Source: Clostridiales bacterium (GTDB lineage Bacteria > Bacillota > Clostridia > Christensenellales > Borkfalkiaceae). Taken from it: a stretch of 26,141 nucleotides of DNA. The stretch lies in the NCBI GenBank assembly GCA_003523255.1, contig DPGH01000005.1, forward strand, positions 1 to 26,141. The letters run 5' to 3'. Of this stretch, positions 8,280 to 16,031 are shown in pieces; within the stretch, counting starts at the first letter, position 1; each line of letters starts with the position of its first letter. The notes beneath the pieces were generated by a model. It saw only the letters and a program-made list of their open reading frames with translations. It made no database searches and had not been told where the DNA came from. The position numbers were made by a program, and so were the translations under genes.

Positions 8280-8322
8280 TTTTGTAGGACTATCAACATT
8301 TTGTAGGATAGTTGCATAAGAT
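8280..8322 (+). promoter_or_regulatory. candidate operator/promoter of the XRE regulator gene
   Basis: TTTTGTAGGA occurs twice in direct orientation with a 19-base period (8280-8289 and 8299-8308). An inverted pair ACTATC (8289-8294) / GATAGT (8307-8312) overlaps them. A -10-like TAAGAT lies at 8317-8322, six bases before the ATG; no good -35 is visible, and the repeats cover where it would be. This layout suits autorepression by the encoded XRE protein, but that is inference. Confidence 0.45.
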
Positions 8323-8328
8323 AATTTT

Positions 8329-8541
8329 ATGAAGAACAATCAATTCGGTAAAAAATTAAAAGAATTGAAGATAGAAAAAAATCTCTCCCAGAGAAAGTTG
8401 GGAGAGATACTCAGCGTTTGCAATCAAACGGTAAGTTTTTGGGAATCGGGCAACAGAGAACCCGATCTTGACGCCATAATAAAAATCGCGGACTTTTTCG
8501 ACGTATCCGCGGACTACCTTCCCGGCAGAAAAGATTTTTAA
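8329..8541 (+). CDS. XRE-family (Cro/cI-type) transcriptional regulator
   Basis: The 70-residue protein is essentially one helix-turn-helix domain: FGKKLKELK, then LSQRKLGEIL (helix 2) and NQTVSFWESGNREP (recognition helix and turn), ending with DFFDVSADYL, the usual close of the XRE fold. No sensor or dimerisation domain follows, as in small phage-type or antitoxin-type repressors. No Shine-Dalgarno precedes the ATG. Repeats at 8280-8312 may be its operator. It diverges from uvrC and its stop overlaps the arsR stop by a few bases on the opposite strand, with no terminator between. No toxin or phage gene is adjacent. Confidence 0.88.
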   Translation: MKNNQFGKKLKELKIEKNLSQRKLGEILSVCNQTVSFWESGNREPDLDAIIKIADFFDVSADYLPGRKDF

Positions 8542-8873
8542 TAACCGAGATATTCCACGCCTTTTAAAAGCACTTCGCTTATCAAGTCGCTTCTCAGCGA
8601 ATAAAACACTACTTTGCCCTGTCTTACGGTTTTTACCGCGTTTAAGTTTTTAAGCAGCCTTAACTGGTGCGAAACTGTCGTTTGATTGAGTTTTAATAAA
8701 TTAGACAAATCCGAAACGCACATTTCGCTTACCGCAAGCGAAGAAATTATTTTGAGCCGCGTGTAATCGGAAAACATCGTAAAAAAACACACGAGTTCGT
8801 CTAAAATCTCGCCGGAGGGAACGTAGTCTCTCACCATAGTCTGCAATCTTTTATCGAGCAAAATTTCTTTCAT
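8538..8873 (-). CDS. ArsR/SmtB-family winged-helix regulator
   Basis: The 111-residue protein is an ArsR-type repressor: FSDYTRLKIISSL (helix 2 region), VSDLSNLLKLNQTTVSHQLRLLK (positions about 53-75, winged-helix recognition) and RQGKVVFYSL (beta wing). Classical ArsR has Cys-x-Cys in the helix-3 motif ELCVCDL; here it is EMCVSDL with Cys52 only, and the C-terminal His/Asp metal site of CzrA-like members is missing. The usual metal ligands are therefore incomplete, so the signal may be something else. The start at 8873 is chosen because AAGGAG lies 10 bases upstream; a reading that begins 29 codons earlier would run through the promoter and operator. It diverges from a small hydrophobic protein gene. 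Confidence 0.85.
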   Translation of the reverse strand: MKEILLDKRLQTMVRDYVPSGEILDELVCFFTMFSDYTRLKIISSLAVSEMCVSDLSNLLKLNQTTVSHQLRLLKNLNAVKTVRQGKVVFYSLRSDLISEVLLKGVEYLGY

Positions 8874-8893
8874 AGTCCAAAAACTCCTTAACT

Positions 8894-8919
8894 TATATGA
8901 ATGTACATATATTGTAGCA
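8894..8919 (-). promoter_or_regulatory. arsR promoter with overlapping palindromic operator
   Basis: On the minus strand an extended -10, TGCTACAAT, covers 8911-8919. Immediately downstream, over the expected start site, is the inverted repeat TATATG-N6-CATATA (8894-8911). AT-rich dyads of this kind at the start site are the usual operators of ArsR-family repressors, so autoregulation is likely. Confidence 0.55.
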
Positions 8920-8998
8920 TAAACGCGATTTGTAATTTTTAAAAACAAACTCGCATACAATAGAAAAAAAGCGAATTTTGCCGATTAAGGAGGTAATT

Positions 8999-9145
8999 AT
9001 GAACGGCGGTAACATTGCTTTCGTCGCACTGCTGTTTTTACTTATGAATAACAATACCATTTCAAGTACGCAATTATTACTTCTCCTTGCGCTGATGACA
9101 ACTACCGCGTGCGGCTGTCTCGGCACGAATAGCACGACGACCTGA
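8999..9145 (+). CDS. small hydrophobic protein, 48 residues, unknown function
   Basis: A 48-codon frame starts at ATG 8999 behind a near-perfect ribosome binding site, AAGGAGGT, seven bases upstream. The product has one clear hydrophobic segment (AFVALLFLLM, residues 7-16), a polar NNNTISSTQ turn and a second run LLLLLALM (26-33), then a Thr-rich tail with Cys38 and Cys40 in ACGC. It looks like a membrane hairpin or peptide. A TACAAT box lies at 8956-8961 but the -35 is poor. It diverges from arsR, so it may be the regulator's target, and it ends before the terminator at 9164-9189. I do not recognise a family. Confidence 0.7.
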   Translation: MNGGNIAFVALLFLLMNNNTISSTQLLLLLALMTTTACGCLGTNSTTT

Positions 9146-9163
9146 ATTTAATAAGGCAAAGAA

Positions 9164-9189
9164 AAGCGCGGCGAGATTTCGCCGCGCTT
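9164..9189. terminator. bidirectional terminator between the small protein gene and gdhA
   Basis: Ten-bp perfect stem AAGCGCGGCG/CGCCGCGCTT with a six-base loop. On the minus strand it is followed by TTCTTT, suiting gdhA; on the plus strand by TCTTCTCT, suiting the small protein gene. Confidence 0.75.
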
Positions 9190-9232
9190 CTTCTCTCGGT
9201 AAAAACCGATAACGTATTCGTGGAGTTTTTAA

Positions 9233-10579
9233 TTAAACGTTGCCCTGCGCTTTCATCGCTTCTGCTACCTTTAAAAAGCCCGCTATGTTCGCGCCCGCCA
9301 TATAGTTGCCGGGCATACCGTATTCTTTAGCGGCGGAGTCGCACGCTTTGAATATGCTTATCATAATGTTGTGAAGTTTTTCGTCGACTTCTTCAAACGT
9401 CCAGTTATATCTTATGGAGTTCTGGCTCATTTCGAGACCGCTGGTCGCAACGCCGCCCGCGTTAGCCGCTTTGGCCGGTCCGTAAAGTATGCCCGCGTTA
9501 AGATACTCGTCGATAGCCTCGGGAGTAGAAGGCATGTTCGCGCCCTCGGACACGACTTTACAACCGTTTTTAATAAGTATTTTCGCGCTTTCGCCGTCAA
9601 CTTCGTTCTGCGTGGCGCACGGAAGCGCTATATCGCACGGAATAGTCCATATACCCTTGCAACCCTCGTGATATTCAGCCTCGGGGTGATAATTAAGGTA
9701 TTCTTTTATTCTCTTTCTTTCTACTTCTTTAATCTGTTTGACCGCGGCAAGGTCTATGCCGTTTTTGTCGTAAATATAGCCGTTGCTGTCGCTCATCGCA
9801 ACTACTTTCGCGCCGTATTCGGTCGCTTTCTGGCAGGCGTAAATCGCAACGTTGCCCGAGCCCGAAACGAGCACGGTTTTACCCTCGAAAGAAGTACCGT
9901 TCGCTTTAAGCATTTCGTTGGTGAAATAGCAAAGACCGAAACCGGTCGCTTCCGTTCTCGCAAGCGAGCCGCCGTAAGTAAGCCCTTTGCCGGTAAGCAC
10001 GCCTACGAATTCGCCCTTTATTCTCTTATACTGACCGAACATATAGCCGATTTCTCTCGCGCCGGTGCCGATATCGCCCGCGGGAACGTCCTCGTCCGCG
10101 CCGATATATTTTTGAAGTTCCGTCATAAAACTTTGACAAAATCTCATTATCTCGCCGTCGGATTTACCTTTGGGGTCAAAGTCCGAGCCGCCTTTCGCTC
10201 CGCCCATGGGGAGGGTTGTAAGGCTGTTTTTGAAAACTTGCTCGAAACCGAGAAATTTGATTATGCCGAGGTAAACGGAAGGATGAAGTCTGATGCCGCC
10301 CTTATAAGGTCCTATCGCCGAATTGAACTGCACGCGAAAACCTCTGTTTACTCTGACTACGCCCTTATCGTCCGTCCAGGGAACTCTGAACATAATCTGT
10401 CTTTCGGGTTCTACGAGTCTTTCCAAAACGCCCGCTTCTACAAGGTCTTGTCTTTTTTCGATAACGGGCTCGAGCGAAGTGAACACCTCGGTAACCGCTT
10501 GAATAAACTCGGGTTCGCCGGGATTTCTCTTTTCTACTCTTTTAAGAAGGTCGTTTAAGTATGCGTTTTTTATCGCCAT
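9233..10579 (-). CDS. gdhA: NADP-type glutamate dehydrogenase
   Basis: The 448-residue protein matches hexameric glutamate dehydrogenase of the small bacterial type. The substrate region contains GPYKGGIR (Lys93), the catalytic Lys129 in PMGGAKGG, and Asp169 in PAGDIG. The Rossmann motif is GSGNVA (239-244), with SDS (262-264) at the end of the second strand where NAD-type enzymes carry an acidic residue, which favours NADPH. It makes glutamate from 2-oxoglutarate and ammonia in the cytoplasm. The start is supported by CGGAGGA upstream. It is a single gene with an extended -10 promoter (10611-10619) and the terminator at 9164-9189. Confidence 0.97.
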   Translation of the reverse strand: MAIKNAYLNDLLKRVEKRNPGEPEFIQAVTEVFTSLEPVIEKRQDLVEAGVLERLVEPERQIMFRVPWTDDKGVVRVNRGFRVQFNSAIGPYKGGIRLHPSVYLGIIKFLGFEQVFKNSLTTLPMGGAKGGSDFDPKGKSDGEIMRFCQSFMTELQKYIGADEDVPAGDIGTGAREIGYMFGQYKRIKGEFVGVLTGKGLTYGGSLARTEATGFGLCYFTNEMLKANGTSFEGKTVLVSGSGNVAIYACQKATEYGAKVVAMSDSNGYIYDKNGIDLAAVKQIKEVERKRIKEYLNYHPEAEYHEGCKGIWTIPCDIALPCATQNEVDGESAKILIKNGCKVVSEGANMPSTPEAIDEYLNAGILYGPAKAANAGGVATSGLEMSQNSIRYNWTFEEVDEKLHNIMISIFKACDSAAKEYGMPGNYMAGANIAGFLKVAEAMKAQGNV

Positions 10580-10610
10580 GTTTTTTTCCTCCGATATTTT
10601 TTACCTTTTT

Positions 10611-10619
10611 ATTGTACCA
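10611..10619 (-). promoter_or_regulatory. extended -10 promoter element of gdhA
   Basis: On the minus strand TGGTACAAT (10611-10619) lies about 30 bases before the gdhA start, followed by the ribosome binding site. No good -35 box is visible, consistent with an extended -10 promoter or one that needs an activator. Confidence 0.5.
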
Positions 10620-10724
10620 CATTTTTTCGTTCCGTTTTAACGTTTGAGCAAAAAAATCTATATAAATTCTTTAAGGAACGTATTATTACAGATTAACTTT
10701 TATAAACCAGCGCGCGTTTTACCG

Positions 10725-11840
10725 CTAAAAACAACGTTGCAAATCGACTATTACCGCAAAAAGCAATATCAAAACGAAGCCCACCATATGAATAATGCCC
10801 TCTACGCGGCGGTTAAGGGGTTTGCCCCTGACCCATTCCACCGCGGTGAAAACCGCCCGCGACCCGTCCAGCGCGGGTATGGGCAAAAGATTAAACACGG
10901 CAAGGTTTACGCCTATAAACGAAGCGACGTTTAACAGATACTTAAAACCGCCGGTTTTTATCGCGCCCGCAGCGACGGCGACGGTGGTTACCGTTCCGCC
11001 GAGCGATTTTATACCGAGCGCGCCCGTAAGCAATTCTCCGAGCACTTTAAATACCGTGCCCGCCACCTTAAACGAATAATCGAAACTTCTGCCTATCGTC
11101 GCGAAAAATCCGAGCCTTACGCTCGTGGAATACATACCGCCGTTTACCATGCCGCCCGTTTCGTCCGTTTCGTAATAAACGCCGAGCGCTTTATATAACG
11201 TCGTTACATCCTCTACGCTTTTAAAGTCGGCGTCGCAAATCATTTTAACCGTTATGTCTTTTTTCACGCCGTCGCGATAAACGGTAAAAGGCACTTCTTC
11301 GCCCTGTTTTTTCCCGTTTACGGCGTTCATAAGGTCTGTCAGCATATACGCGTTTTTACCGTTGGCGGTAAGTATAACGTCCCGCTCGTAAAAAGAGTAA
11401 CCCTCTTCTCCCTCGCCGGAAAGTTTACCCGTCATAAGCGCGCTTTGTCCGTAAATACCGAACATTAAAATTATCAAAAGCAATGCGAGAAGATAGTTCA
11501 TAAACGCGCCCGAAACGAGCACTATTATCCTTTGCCACGGTTTTTTGTTGTTAAACGCTGAAGGGTCTTCGTCGTCTTTATCCTCGCCGCGAAAAGCGCA
11601 AAACCCGCCTATCGGCAAAAGTCTTATAGAAAAAACTTCTCCGTTCTTCTTCTTTTTAGAAAACAGTTTAGGTCCAAACCCTATCGCGAACTCGTCTATG
11701 CCGAAACCGAATATTTTACCCGCGATGAAATGCCCGAACTCGTGCACGGTTATCATTGCGAGAAGCACGAGCACCGCAAGAAGCACGTAACCCGCGTATG
11801 AAATTACTTCAGCGAAAGACGCCATTAAACAAAAACTCAT
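10725..11840 (-). CDS. rseP: site-2 intramembrane zinc metalloprotease RseP/RasP
   Basis: The 371-residue integral membrane protein has HEFGH (33-37) in the first membrane helix, giving the HExxH zinc site and catalytic Glu34. Further helices lie near 105-128, and a PDZ-like periplasm-facing domain covers about 145-200. The third zinc ligand is Asp325 in NLLPIPALDG (317-326), next to the last helices. It cuts substrates such as anti-sigma factors and leftover signal peptides inside the membrane. The start overlaps the dxr stop as ATGA, with GGAG twelve bases upstream in dxr; an in-frame ATG five codons later has no better site. Last gene of the pyrH operon. No clear terminator follows. Confidence 0.95.
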   Translation of the reverse strand: MSFCLMASFAEVISYAGYVLLAVLVLLAMITVHEFGHFIAGKIFGFGIDEFAIGFGPKLFSKKKKNGEVFSIRLLPIGGFCAFRGEDKDDEDPSAFNNKKPWQRIIVLVSGAFMNYLLALLLIILMFGIYGQSALMTGKLSGEGEEGYSFYERDVILTANGKNAYMLTDLMNAVNGKKQGEEVPFTVYRDGVKKDITVKMICDADFKSVEDVTTLYKALGVYYETDETGGMVNGGMYSTSVRLGFFATIGRSFDYSFKVAGTVFKVLGELLTGALGIKSLGGTVTTVAVAAGAIKTGGFKYLLNVASFIGVNLAVFNLLPIPALDGSRAVFTAVEWVRGKPLNRRVEGIIHMVGFVLILLFAVIVDLQRCF

Positions 11841-12982
11841 TTTATACCGAATCTCCGATTTACGAAGCGCGTTGCGAAAGCGTTGGCGGCGTAATACCCG
11901 TCCGCATCGGACGGAAGGTTTTCGCCGAAAGCCGAAAGCGCGCCGTCTATCGACCCGTAAATATCGTTAAAAGCGATTTGACCTTTTAAAAACAATTCCA
12001 CGGCTCTGTCGTTCGCGCCGTTCGCCACCGCGCCGTAAACGCCGCCTTTTTTGGCCGCGCCGAGAATAAGGTCAAAGCACGGATATTTATTTTTATCCAC
12101 CGCTTCAAACGATAGTTTGCCTAAACTCGCAAAATCTAAACGCTTAACCGAGCAATTAAGTCTATCGGGATAAGAAAGCGCGAGCGAAATGGGCAATTCC
12201 ATCGTCGGATACGACATCTGCGCGATGACAGAGCCGTCTTTATACTCCACCATAGAGTGTATGACGCTTTCACGGTGAATTATTACGTCGATTTTATCGT
12301 ACGGGGCGGAATAAAGCCAGTGCGCCTCAATTACCTCGTACGCTTTATTAACGAGGGTCGCACAGTCCACGGTGATTTTCGCGCCCATATTCCAGTTTGG
12401 GTGTTTAAGCGCGTCCGCCGCGGTAACCGTTTTAAGCCGTTTTTCGTCCATATCCCTGAACGCCCCGCCGGAAGCGGTTATTATAAGCCGCTCGAACGGT
12501 TTGTTAAAATCGAAAGACAAACACTGCCACAAAGCCGAATGTTCGCTGTCTACCGGCGCGATGAACACGCCTTTTTCTTTTGCGAGCGGCATAACCGTTT
12601 CTCCGCCGACGACAAGGCTTTCTTTATTCGCAAGCGCGACCGAAACGCCCTTATTTATTGCGTCCGTAACGGCGGCAAGTCCCGTAAACCCCACGAGCGC
12701 GATAAGCGCGACGTCTGCAAAATCGCCTATCGCGTTTTTATAAGCGTCTTTACCGAAAAATAATTCGGTTTTAAGTCCTTTAAGCCTTTCGGTAACGCTT
12801 TCCGTCTGTACTGCAAGCGTTGCGACCTGCGGCTTAAACTCTTTGACTTGCTCTATAAACAAATCCGCGTTAGCCCCCGCGGATAATGCCACTATTTTAA
12901 ATTTATCGGGATTACGACGAACGACTTCGAGCGTTTGCCTGCCTATCGACCCCGTACTGCCTATAACGGCGATTTTTTTCAT
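11837..12982 (-). CDS. dxr: 1-deoxy-D-xylulose 5-phosphate reductoisomerase
   Basis: The 381-residue enzyme converts DXP to MEP, the first committed step of the non-mevalonate isoprenoid pathway, using NADPH and a divalent metal. Visible motifs are the nucleotide loop GSTGSIG (8-14), NKES (119-122), the metal/substrate segment DSEHSALWQ (145-153), SGGAF (171-175), and WNMGAKITVDCATLVNK (197-213). Length matches the family. It overlaps cdsA and rseP by four bases each (ATGA), with only weak ribosome binding sites, so translation is probably coupled. Its place next to uppS and cdsA links isoprenoid supply to undecaprenyl and phospholipid synthesis. Confidence 0.98.
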   Translation of the reverse strand: MKKIAVIGSTGSIGRQTLEVVRRNPDKFKIVALSAGANADLFIEQVKEFKPQVATLAVQTESVTERLKGLKTELFFGKDAYKNAIGDFADVALIALVGFTGLAAVTDAINKGVSVALANKESLVVGGETVMPLAKEKGVFIAPVDSEHSALWQCLSFDFNKPFERLIITASGGAFRDMDEKRLKTVTAADALKHPNWNMGAKITVDCATLVNKAYEVIEAHWLYSAPYDKIDVIIHRESVIHSMVEYKDGSVIAQMSYPTMELPISLALSYPDRLNCSVKRLDFASLGKLSFEAVDKNKYPCFDLILGAAKKGGVYGAVANGANDRAVELFLKGQIAFNDIYGSIDGALSAFGENLPSDADGYYAANAFATRFVNRRFGIK

Positions 12983-13827
12983 AATCGTATAACCGTAAAA
13001 ATTATAAGCGAAACAGCCCCCGCAAGAGATATTCCGTCTATTCTGTCCATTATTCCGCCGTGTCCCGGCATGATTTTACCCATATCTTTTATACCCGCGC
13101 GGCGTTTAACGAAACTCTCCAAAAGGTCGCCTATCTCGGTAAAAAGGGCGAGTATCAACCCCGTTAACGCAAAAAACAGCACGGGAAGGTTTAAGCCGAG
13201 GTCAGGCTTAAATATCGCGTACACTATAAGCGACCCCGCCGTGCCGCCGATAAGCCCGCCTATCGCGCCCGCTACCGTTTTGTTCGGAGAAAGGCGGGGA
13301 CAAAGTTTTTTTACGTTGCCTTTTTTTATTTTGCCGTACGTCATACCCACGAGATACGCCATGGTGTCTGCACAAGGCGAAATCACGAACACGAGCAAAA
13401 GCCCTATAAAACCGAAAGGCTCTTCAAAATAATTGAGCCTCGTCATCAGCACGAGAAAAATCGATGGATAAAACACGGGCAAAAGCGCCCACCCCAAACC
13501 TTCGGTTTTTTTCGCTATAAGCGCCTCGATAAAAATCACAGCCGCAAACAGCGTTATATAAAAATTCGCGGCGACCGTTCCGTACGCGGTAAAAAGCGTT
13601 TCTATCGCAAAATATACGGGTAAAATCGTTACGCCTAACACCACGCCCGAGTAAAACTCGAAAGCGGTGGTTTTGTCTTTGCCCGCCCTTGCCGTTTCAA
13701 ACGTGCCTATCGCGCAAAAAAGCCATAAAAGCACTAAAAAAAAGCGTGCGTCTACGTGCTGTCTTAAAACGAAAAATCCCGTTATTATCGCGACGAAACA
13801 CGCGCCGCTGATAGTCCTCGTTTTCAT
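12979..13827 (-). CDS. cdsA: phosphatidate cytidylyltransferase (CDP-diacylglycerol synthase)
   Basis: The 282-residue multi-pass membrane protein carries the full C-terminal CDP-diglyceride synthetase signature at 238-264: SFVKRRAGIKDMGK, then PGHGGIMDRID, including the metal-binding Asp residues. About seven to eight hydrophobic helices precede it. It makes CDP-diacylglycerol from phosphatidate and CTP, the branch point to the membrane phospholipids. The start has AGAGG close upstream. It lies 57 bases after uppS, a gap that contains the hairpin at 13849-13870, and overlaps dxr by four bases. Confidence 0.96.
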   Translation of the reverse strand: MKTRTISGACFVAIITGFFVLRQHVDARFFLVLLWLFCAIGTFETARAGKDKTTAFEFYSGVVLGVTILPVYFAIETLFTAYGTVAANFYITLFAAVIFIEALIAKKTEGLGWALLPVFYPSIFLVLMTRLNYFEEPFGFIGLLLVFVISPCADTMAYLVGMTYGKIKKGNVKKLCPRLSPNKTVAGAIGGLIGGTAGSLIVYAIFKPDLGLNLPVLFFALTGLILALFTEIGDLLESFVKRRAGIKDMGKIMPGHGGIMDRIDGISLAGAVSLIIFTVIRL

Positions 13828-13848
13828 AATTCCTCTTTATAATTTTCG

Positions 13849-13870
13849 GGCGCGGAAATAGTTCCGCGCC
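13849..13870 (-). other. intercistronic hairpin between uppS and cdsA
   Basis: A perfect 9-bp GC-rich inverted repeat GGCGCGGAA/TTCCGCGCC with a four-base loop sits in the only long gap within the uppS-cdsA-dxr-rseP stretch. No run of T follows on the minus strand (CGAAAATT), so it is not a standard intrinsic terminator. It may stabilise or process the mRNA. Confidence 0.6.
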
Positions 13871-13884
13871 GTATGTTAGAAAAG

Positions 13885-14571
13885 TTATATTTTGCCGTAA
13901 CGGCGTTTTCTTTCACCGAAAGAAGAAAGCGCGGCGTCTAAATCGTTTTCGCTGAAGTCCGGCCAAAGCACGTCGGTAAAATACAGTTCCGCATACGCAC
14001 CCTGATATAGCAAAAAATTTGAAAGCCTTATTTCGCCGCCGGTGCGTATAATCAAATCGGGTTCGCCGAAAGGCGCGGTATAAAGATTATCGGAAATGCT
14101 TTTTTCCGTAACCGCCTCTCCCCGTTTAATCAATTCGTTTACGGCGCGCACGATTTCCTGCCTGCCGCCGTAATTTACGGCAAGATTAAGCACGTGTCCG
14201 TCGTTGACCTTTGACTTTTCGGTGCATTCTTTTATTATTTTTTGCAACTTCGCGCTGAGCGCGGTAACGTCGCCCGAAACGTTTAACCTTATGCCGTTTT
14301 TAAGAATTTTTTTTATGAACTTTTTAAAATACGCTTCCAAAAGTTTCATAAGTTCGTCCACTTCTTGTTGCGGACGAGCCCAGTTTTCGGCTGAAAAAGC
14401 GTAAAGCGTAAGCGTTTTAACGCCCCTGTTAAAAGCGTGTTCGGTTATTCTTTCAACGTTGTCGGAACCCTTTTTGTGTCCGTAAGAACGGTTTTTGCCG
14501 CGAGCCTCCGCCCACCTGCCGTTGCCGTCCATTATTATTCCCACGTGAGAGGGAATTTTAATGCTTTCCAT
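13885..14571 (-). CDS. uppS: (di-trans,poly-cis) undecaprenyl diphosphate synthase
   Basis: The 228-residue cis-prenyltransferase has GIIMDGNGRWA (11-21) with catalytic Asp15, the FSAENW segment, and the C-terminal block DLIIRTGGEIRLSNF followed by QGAYAELYF, which bind the two diphosphates. It makes the C55 carrier lipid precursor for cell-wall synthesis at the cytoplasmic membrane face. It shares one base with frr (TAATG), with AAAAGGA about 16 bases upstream, so translation is probably coupled. At 228 residues it is slightly short but complete. Confidence 0.97.
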   Translation of the reverse strand: MESIKIPSHVGIIMDGNGRWAEARGKNRSYGHKKGSDNVERITEHAFNRGVKTLTLYAFSAENWARPQQEVDELMKLLEAYFKKFIKKILKNGIRLNVSGDVTALSAKLQKIIKECTEKSKVNDGHVLNLAVNYGGRQEIVRAVNELIKRGEAVTEKSISDNLYTAPFGEPDLIIRTGGEIRLSNFLLYQGAYAELYFTDVLWPDFSENDLDAALSSFGERKRRYGKI

Positions 14572-15146
14572 TAAACTATCATTACGTCCTTTTCTTTCTC
14601 GGCGGCGAGTTTGTCGGCTTTTTCTACCGCTTCGCTTATCACTTTATCTATTTCTTTTTCGCAAACGGCGTGCTCGTCCTCGGAAAGTTCTTTATTGTTT
14701 TTCATCTTTTTAAGAGCGTCCATCGCTTCTCTTCTGACGTTTCTGATGGCGATTTTCGCGTCCTCGTTCATCTTTTTAACCTGTTTAACGAGTTCTTTTC
14801 TTCTCTCCTCGGTAAGCACGGGAAATACGAGTCTTATAACCTTTCCGTCGTTGGCGGGGGTTATGCCGAGGTTTTCGGCTAAAAGTTGTTTTTCAATAAC
14901 TTTAAGCATAGAAGCGTCCCACGGGGCGATGACGAGGCACCTGCCCTCGGATACGGAAATATTGCCGACCTGGTTTATAGGCGAGGGCGTGCCGTAATAA
15001 TCTACCAAAACTCTGTCGAGAATGTGCGGATTTGCTCTGCCCGCGCGTACCGCGGCGTAATCGGAAGCAAGAACGGACAGCGTTTTTTCCGTCTTTTCCA
15101 TAGTTTCCATCATAATCATATCGTACTGTTCGTTTTCTATTGCCAT
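14571..15146 (-). CDS. frr: ribosome recycling factor
   Basis: The 191-residue protein matches RRF: VRAGRANPHILDRV and YYGTPSPINQVGNIS in the N-terminal half, then PVLTEERRKELVKQVK and VRREAMDALKK in the helical domain. With EF-G it splits the post-termination ribosome. I start it at 15146 (MAIENEQYD), which has AAGGAG eight bases upstream and fits the family length of about 185. The same frame is open for another 49 codons upstream, but that part runs through the intergenic hairpin and into pyrH and is basic and unlike RRF. Confidence 0.97.
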   Translation of the reverse strand: MAIENEQYDMIMMETMEKTEKTLSVLASDYAAVRAGRANPHILDRVLVDYYGTPSPINQVGNISVSEGRCLVIAPWDASMLKVIEKQLLAENLGITPANDGKVIRLVFPVLTEERRKELVKQVKKMNEDAKIAIRNVRREAMDALKKMKNNKELSEDEHAVCEKEIDKVISEAVEKADKLAAEKEKDVMIV

Positions 15147-15171
15147 TTTTGTTTCTCCTTTATCTTTAAGT

Positions 15172-15186
15172 CGGCGGGTACCGCCG
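15172..15186 (-). other. short hairpin between pyrH and frr
   Basis: Six-bp inverted repeat CGGCGG/CCGCCG with a three-base loop just after the pyrH stop. There is no T tract. It may be an mRNA stability element; function unknown. Confidence 0.4.
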
Positions 15187-15190
15187 TTAT

Positions 15191-15898
15191 TTATTTTATA
15201 AGCGTGCCTATGTTTTCGCCGCAGACGGCGCGGGTAAGCGCGTTGTCCTCGAACAAACCGAAGGCGAGAACGGGTATGTCGTTTTCCATACAAATGGTTA
15301 TAGCGGTCGTATCCATCGCTTTAAGCCCGTCCGAAATAAATTCTTTATACGAAATTTCGTCGTACTTTTTAGCGTCCTTGTTGACCTTGGGGTCGCTGTC
15401 GTAAATGCCGTCTACGTTTTTAGCGAGCAATAATACGTCCGCATGTATTTCCGCCGCGCGCAATGCCGCCGCCGTATCCGTGGTAAAGTAGGGGTTACCG
15501 GTGCCGCAGGCGAATATAACTACCCTGCCCTTGCCGAGATGAGATAAAGCCTTTCTCAAAATATACGGCTCTGCCACGCGGGTTATGGTAAGCGCGGTCT
15601 GAACGCGGGTAGGCACGTCTTTTCTTTCAAGCGCGTCCTGAAGAGCAAGCGCGTTGAGCGCGGTGGCGAGCATACCCATATGGTCTGCCGTCGTTCTGTC
15701 CATTTCGGTCCCCTGTCTGCCGCGCCAGAAGTTGCCGCCGCCGACAACTATTCCTATCTCGACGCCGAGCTTTCTCACCTCTATGATTTCGTCGGTAATG
15801 GCGTCAAGCGTCCTTTCGTCTATACCCGTGCCTACTTTTCCGGCGAGAGCCTCGCCCGAAAGTTTTATTAAAACTCTTTTGTAAACGGCTTTGTGCAT
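15191..15898 (-). CDS. pyrH: UMP kinase
   Basis: The 235-residue amino-acid-kinase-fold enzyme phosphorylates UMP to UDP. It has the ATP-binding IKLSGEAL (11-18), the UMP loop VGGGNFWRG (52-60), DRTTADHMGML, and the ATP-site segment TTDTAAALRAAEI followed by KNVDGIYDSDP. GGGAG lies seven bases before the ATG. It is the first gene of the pyrH-frr-uppS-cdsA-dxr-rseP operon, driven by the promoter at 15931-15959 and separated from tsf by a terminator, so this operon is uncoupled from rpsB-tsf at least in part. Confidence 0.98.
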   Translation of the reverse strand: MHKAVYKRVLIKLSGEALAGKVGTGIDERTLDAITDEIIEVRKLGVEIGIVVGGGNFWRGRQGTEMDRTTADHMGMLATALNALALQDALERKDVPTRVQTALTITRVAEPYILRKALSHLGKGRVVIFACGTGNPYFTTDTAAALRAAEIHADVLLLAKNVDGIYDSDPKVNKDAKKYDEISYKEFISDGLKAMDTTAITICMENDIPVLAFGLFEDNALTRAVCGENIGTLIK

Positions 15899-15930
15899 AA
15901 AATTCTCCCTGATTTGTCTTTTGCCTTTTA

Positions 15931-15959
15931 AGTATACACTTTTTTTCGCCGTTTGTCTA
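15931..15959 (-). promoter_or_regulatory. promoter of the pyrH-rseP operon
   Basis: On the minus strand: TAGACA (15954-15959), 17-base spacer, TATACT (15931-15936). It lies about 35 bases upstream of pyrH. Confidence 0.72.
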
Positions 15960-16031
15960 TACCGTAAGCGGAATACCTTTAAATTTCCGTTCGGTTTTTG
16001 CCGAAAAAGAGTTATATAGGCTAAAAACGCA

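Noticed and set aside
8874..8960. N-terminal extension of the ArsR regulator by 29 codons
   Set aside because: It would run through the -10 box and the palindromic operator; ATG 8873 has AAGGAG at good spacing.
9371..10558. Plus-strand open frame of 395 codons opposite gdhA
   Set aside because: It is antisense to a textbook glutamate dehydrogenase with intact catalytic motifs. The frame is open because of the codon bias of gdhA; the product is basic, Phe/Arg-rich and has no ribosome binding site.
15147..15293. N-terminal extension of frr by 49 codons
   Set aside because: It overlaps the pyrH 3' end and an intergenic hairpin, is unlike RRF, and the ATG at 15146 has a proper ribosome binding site.
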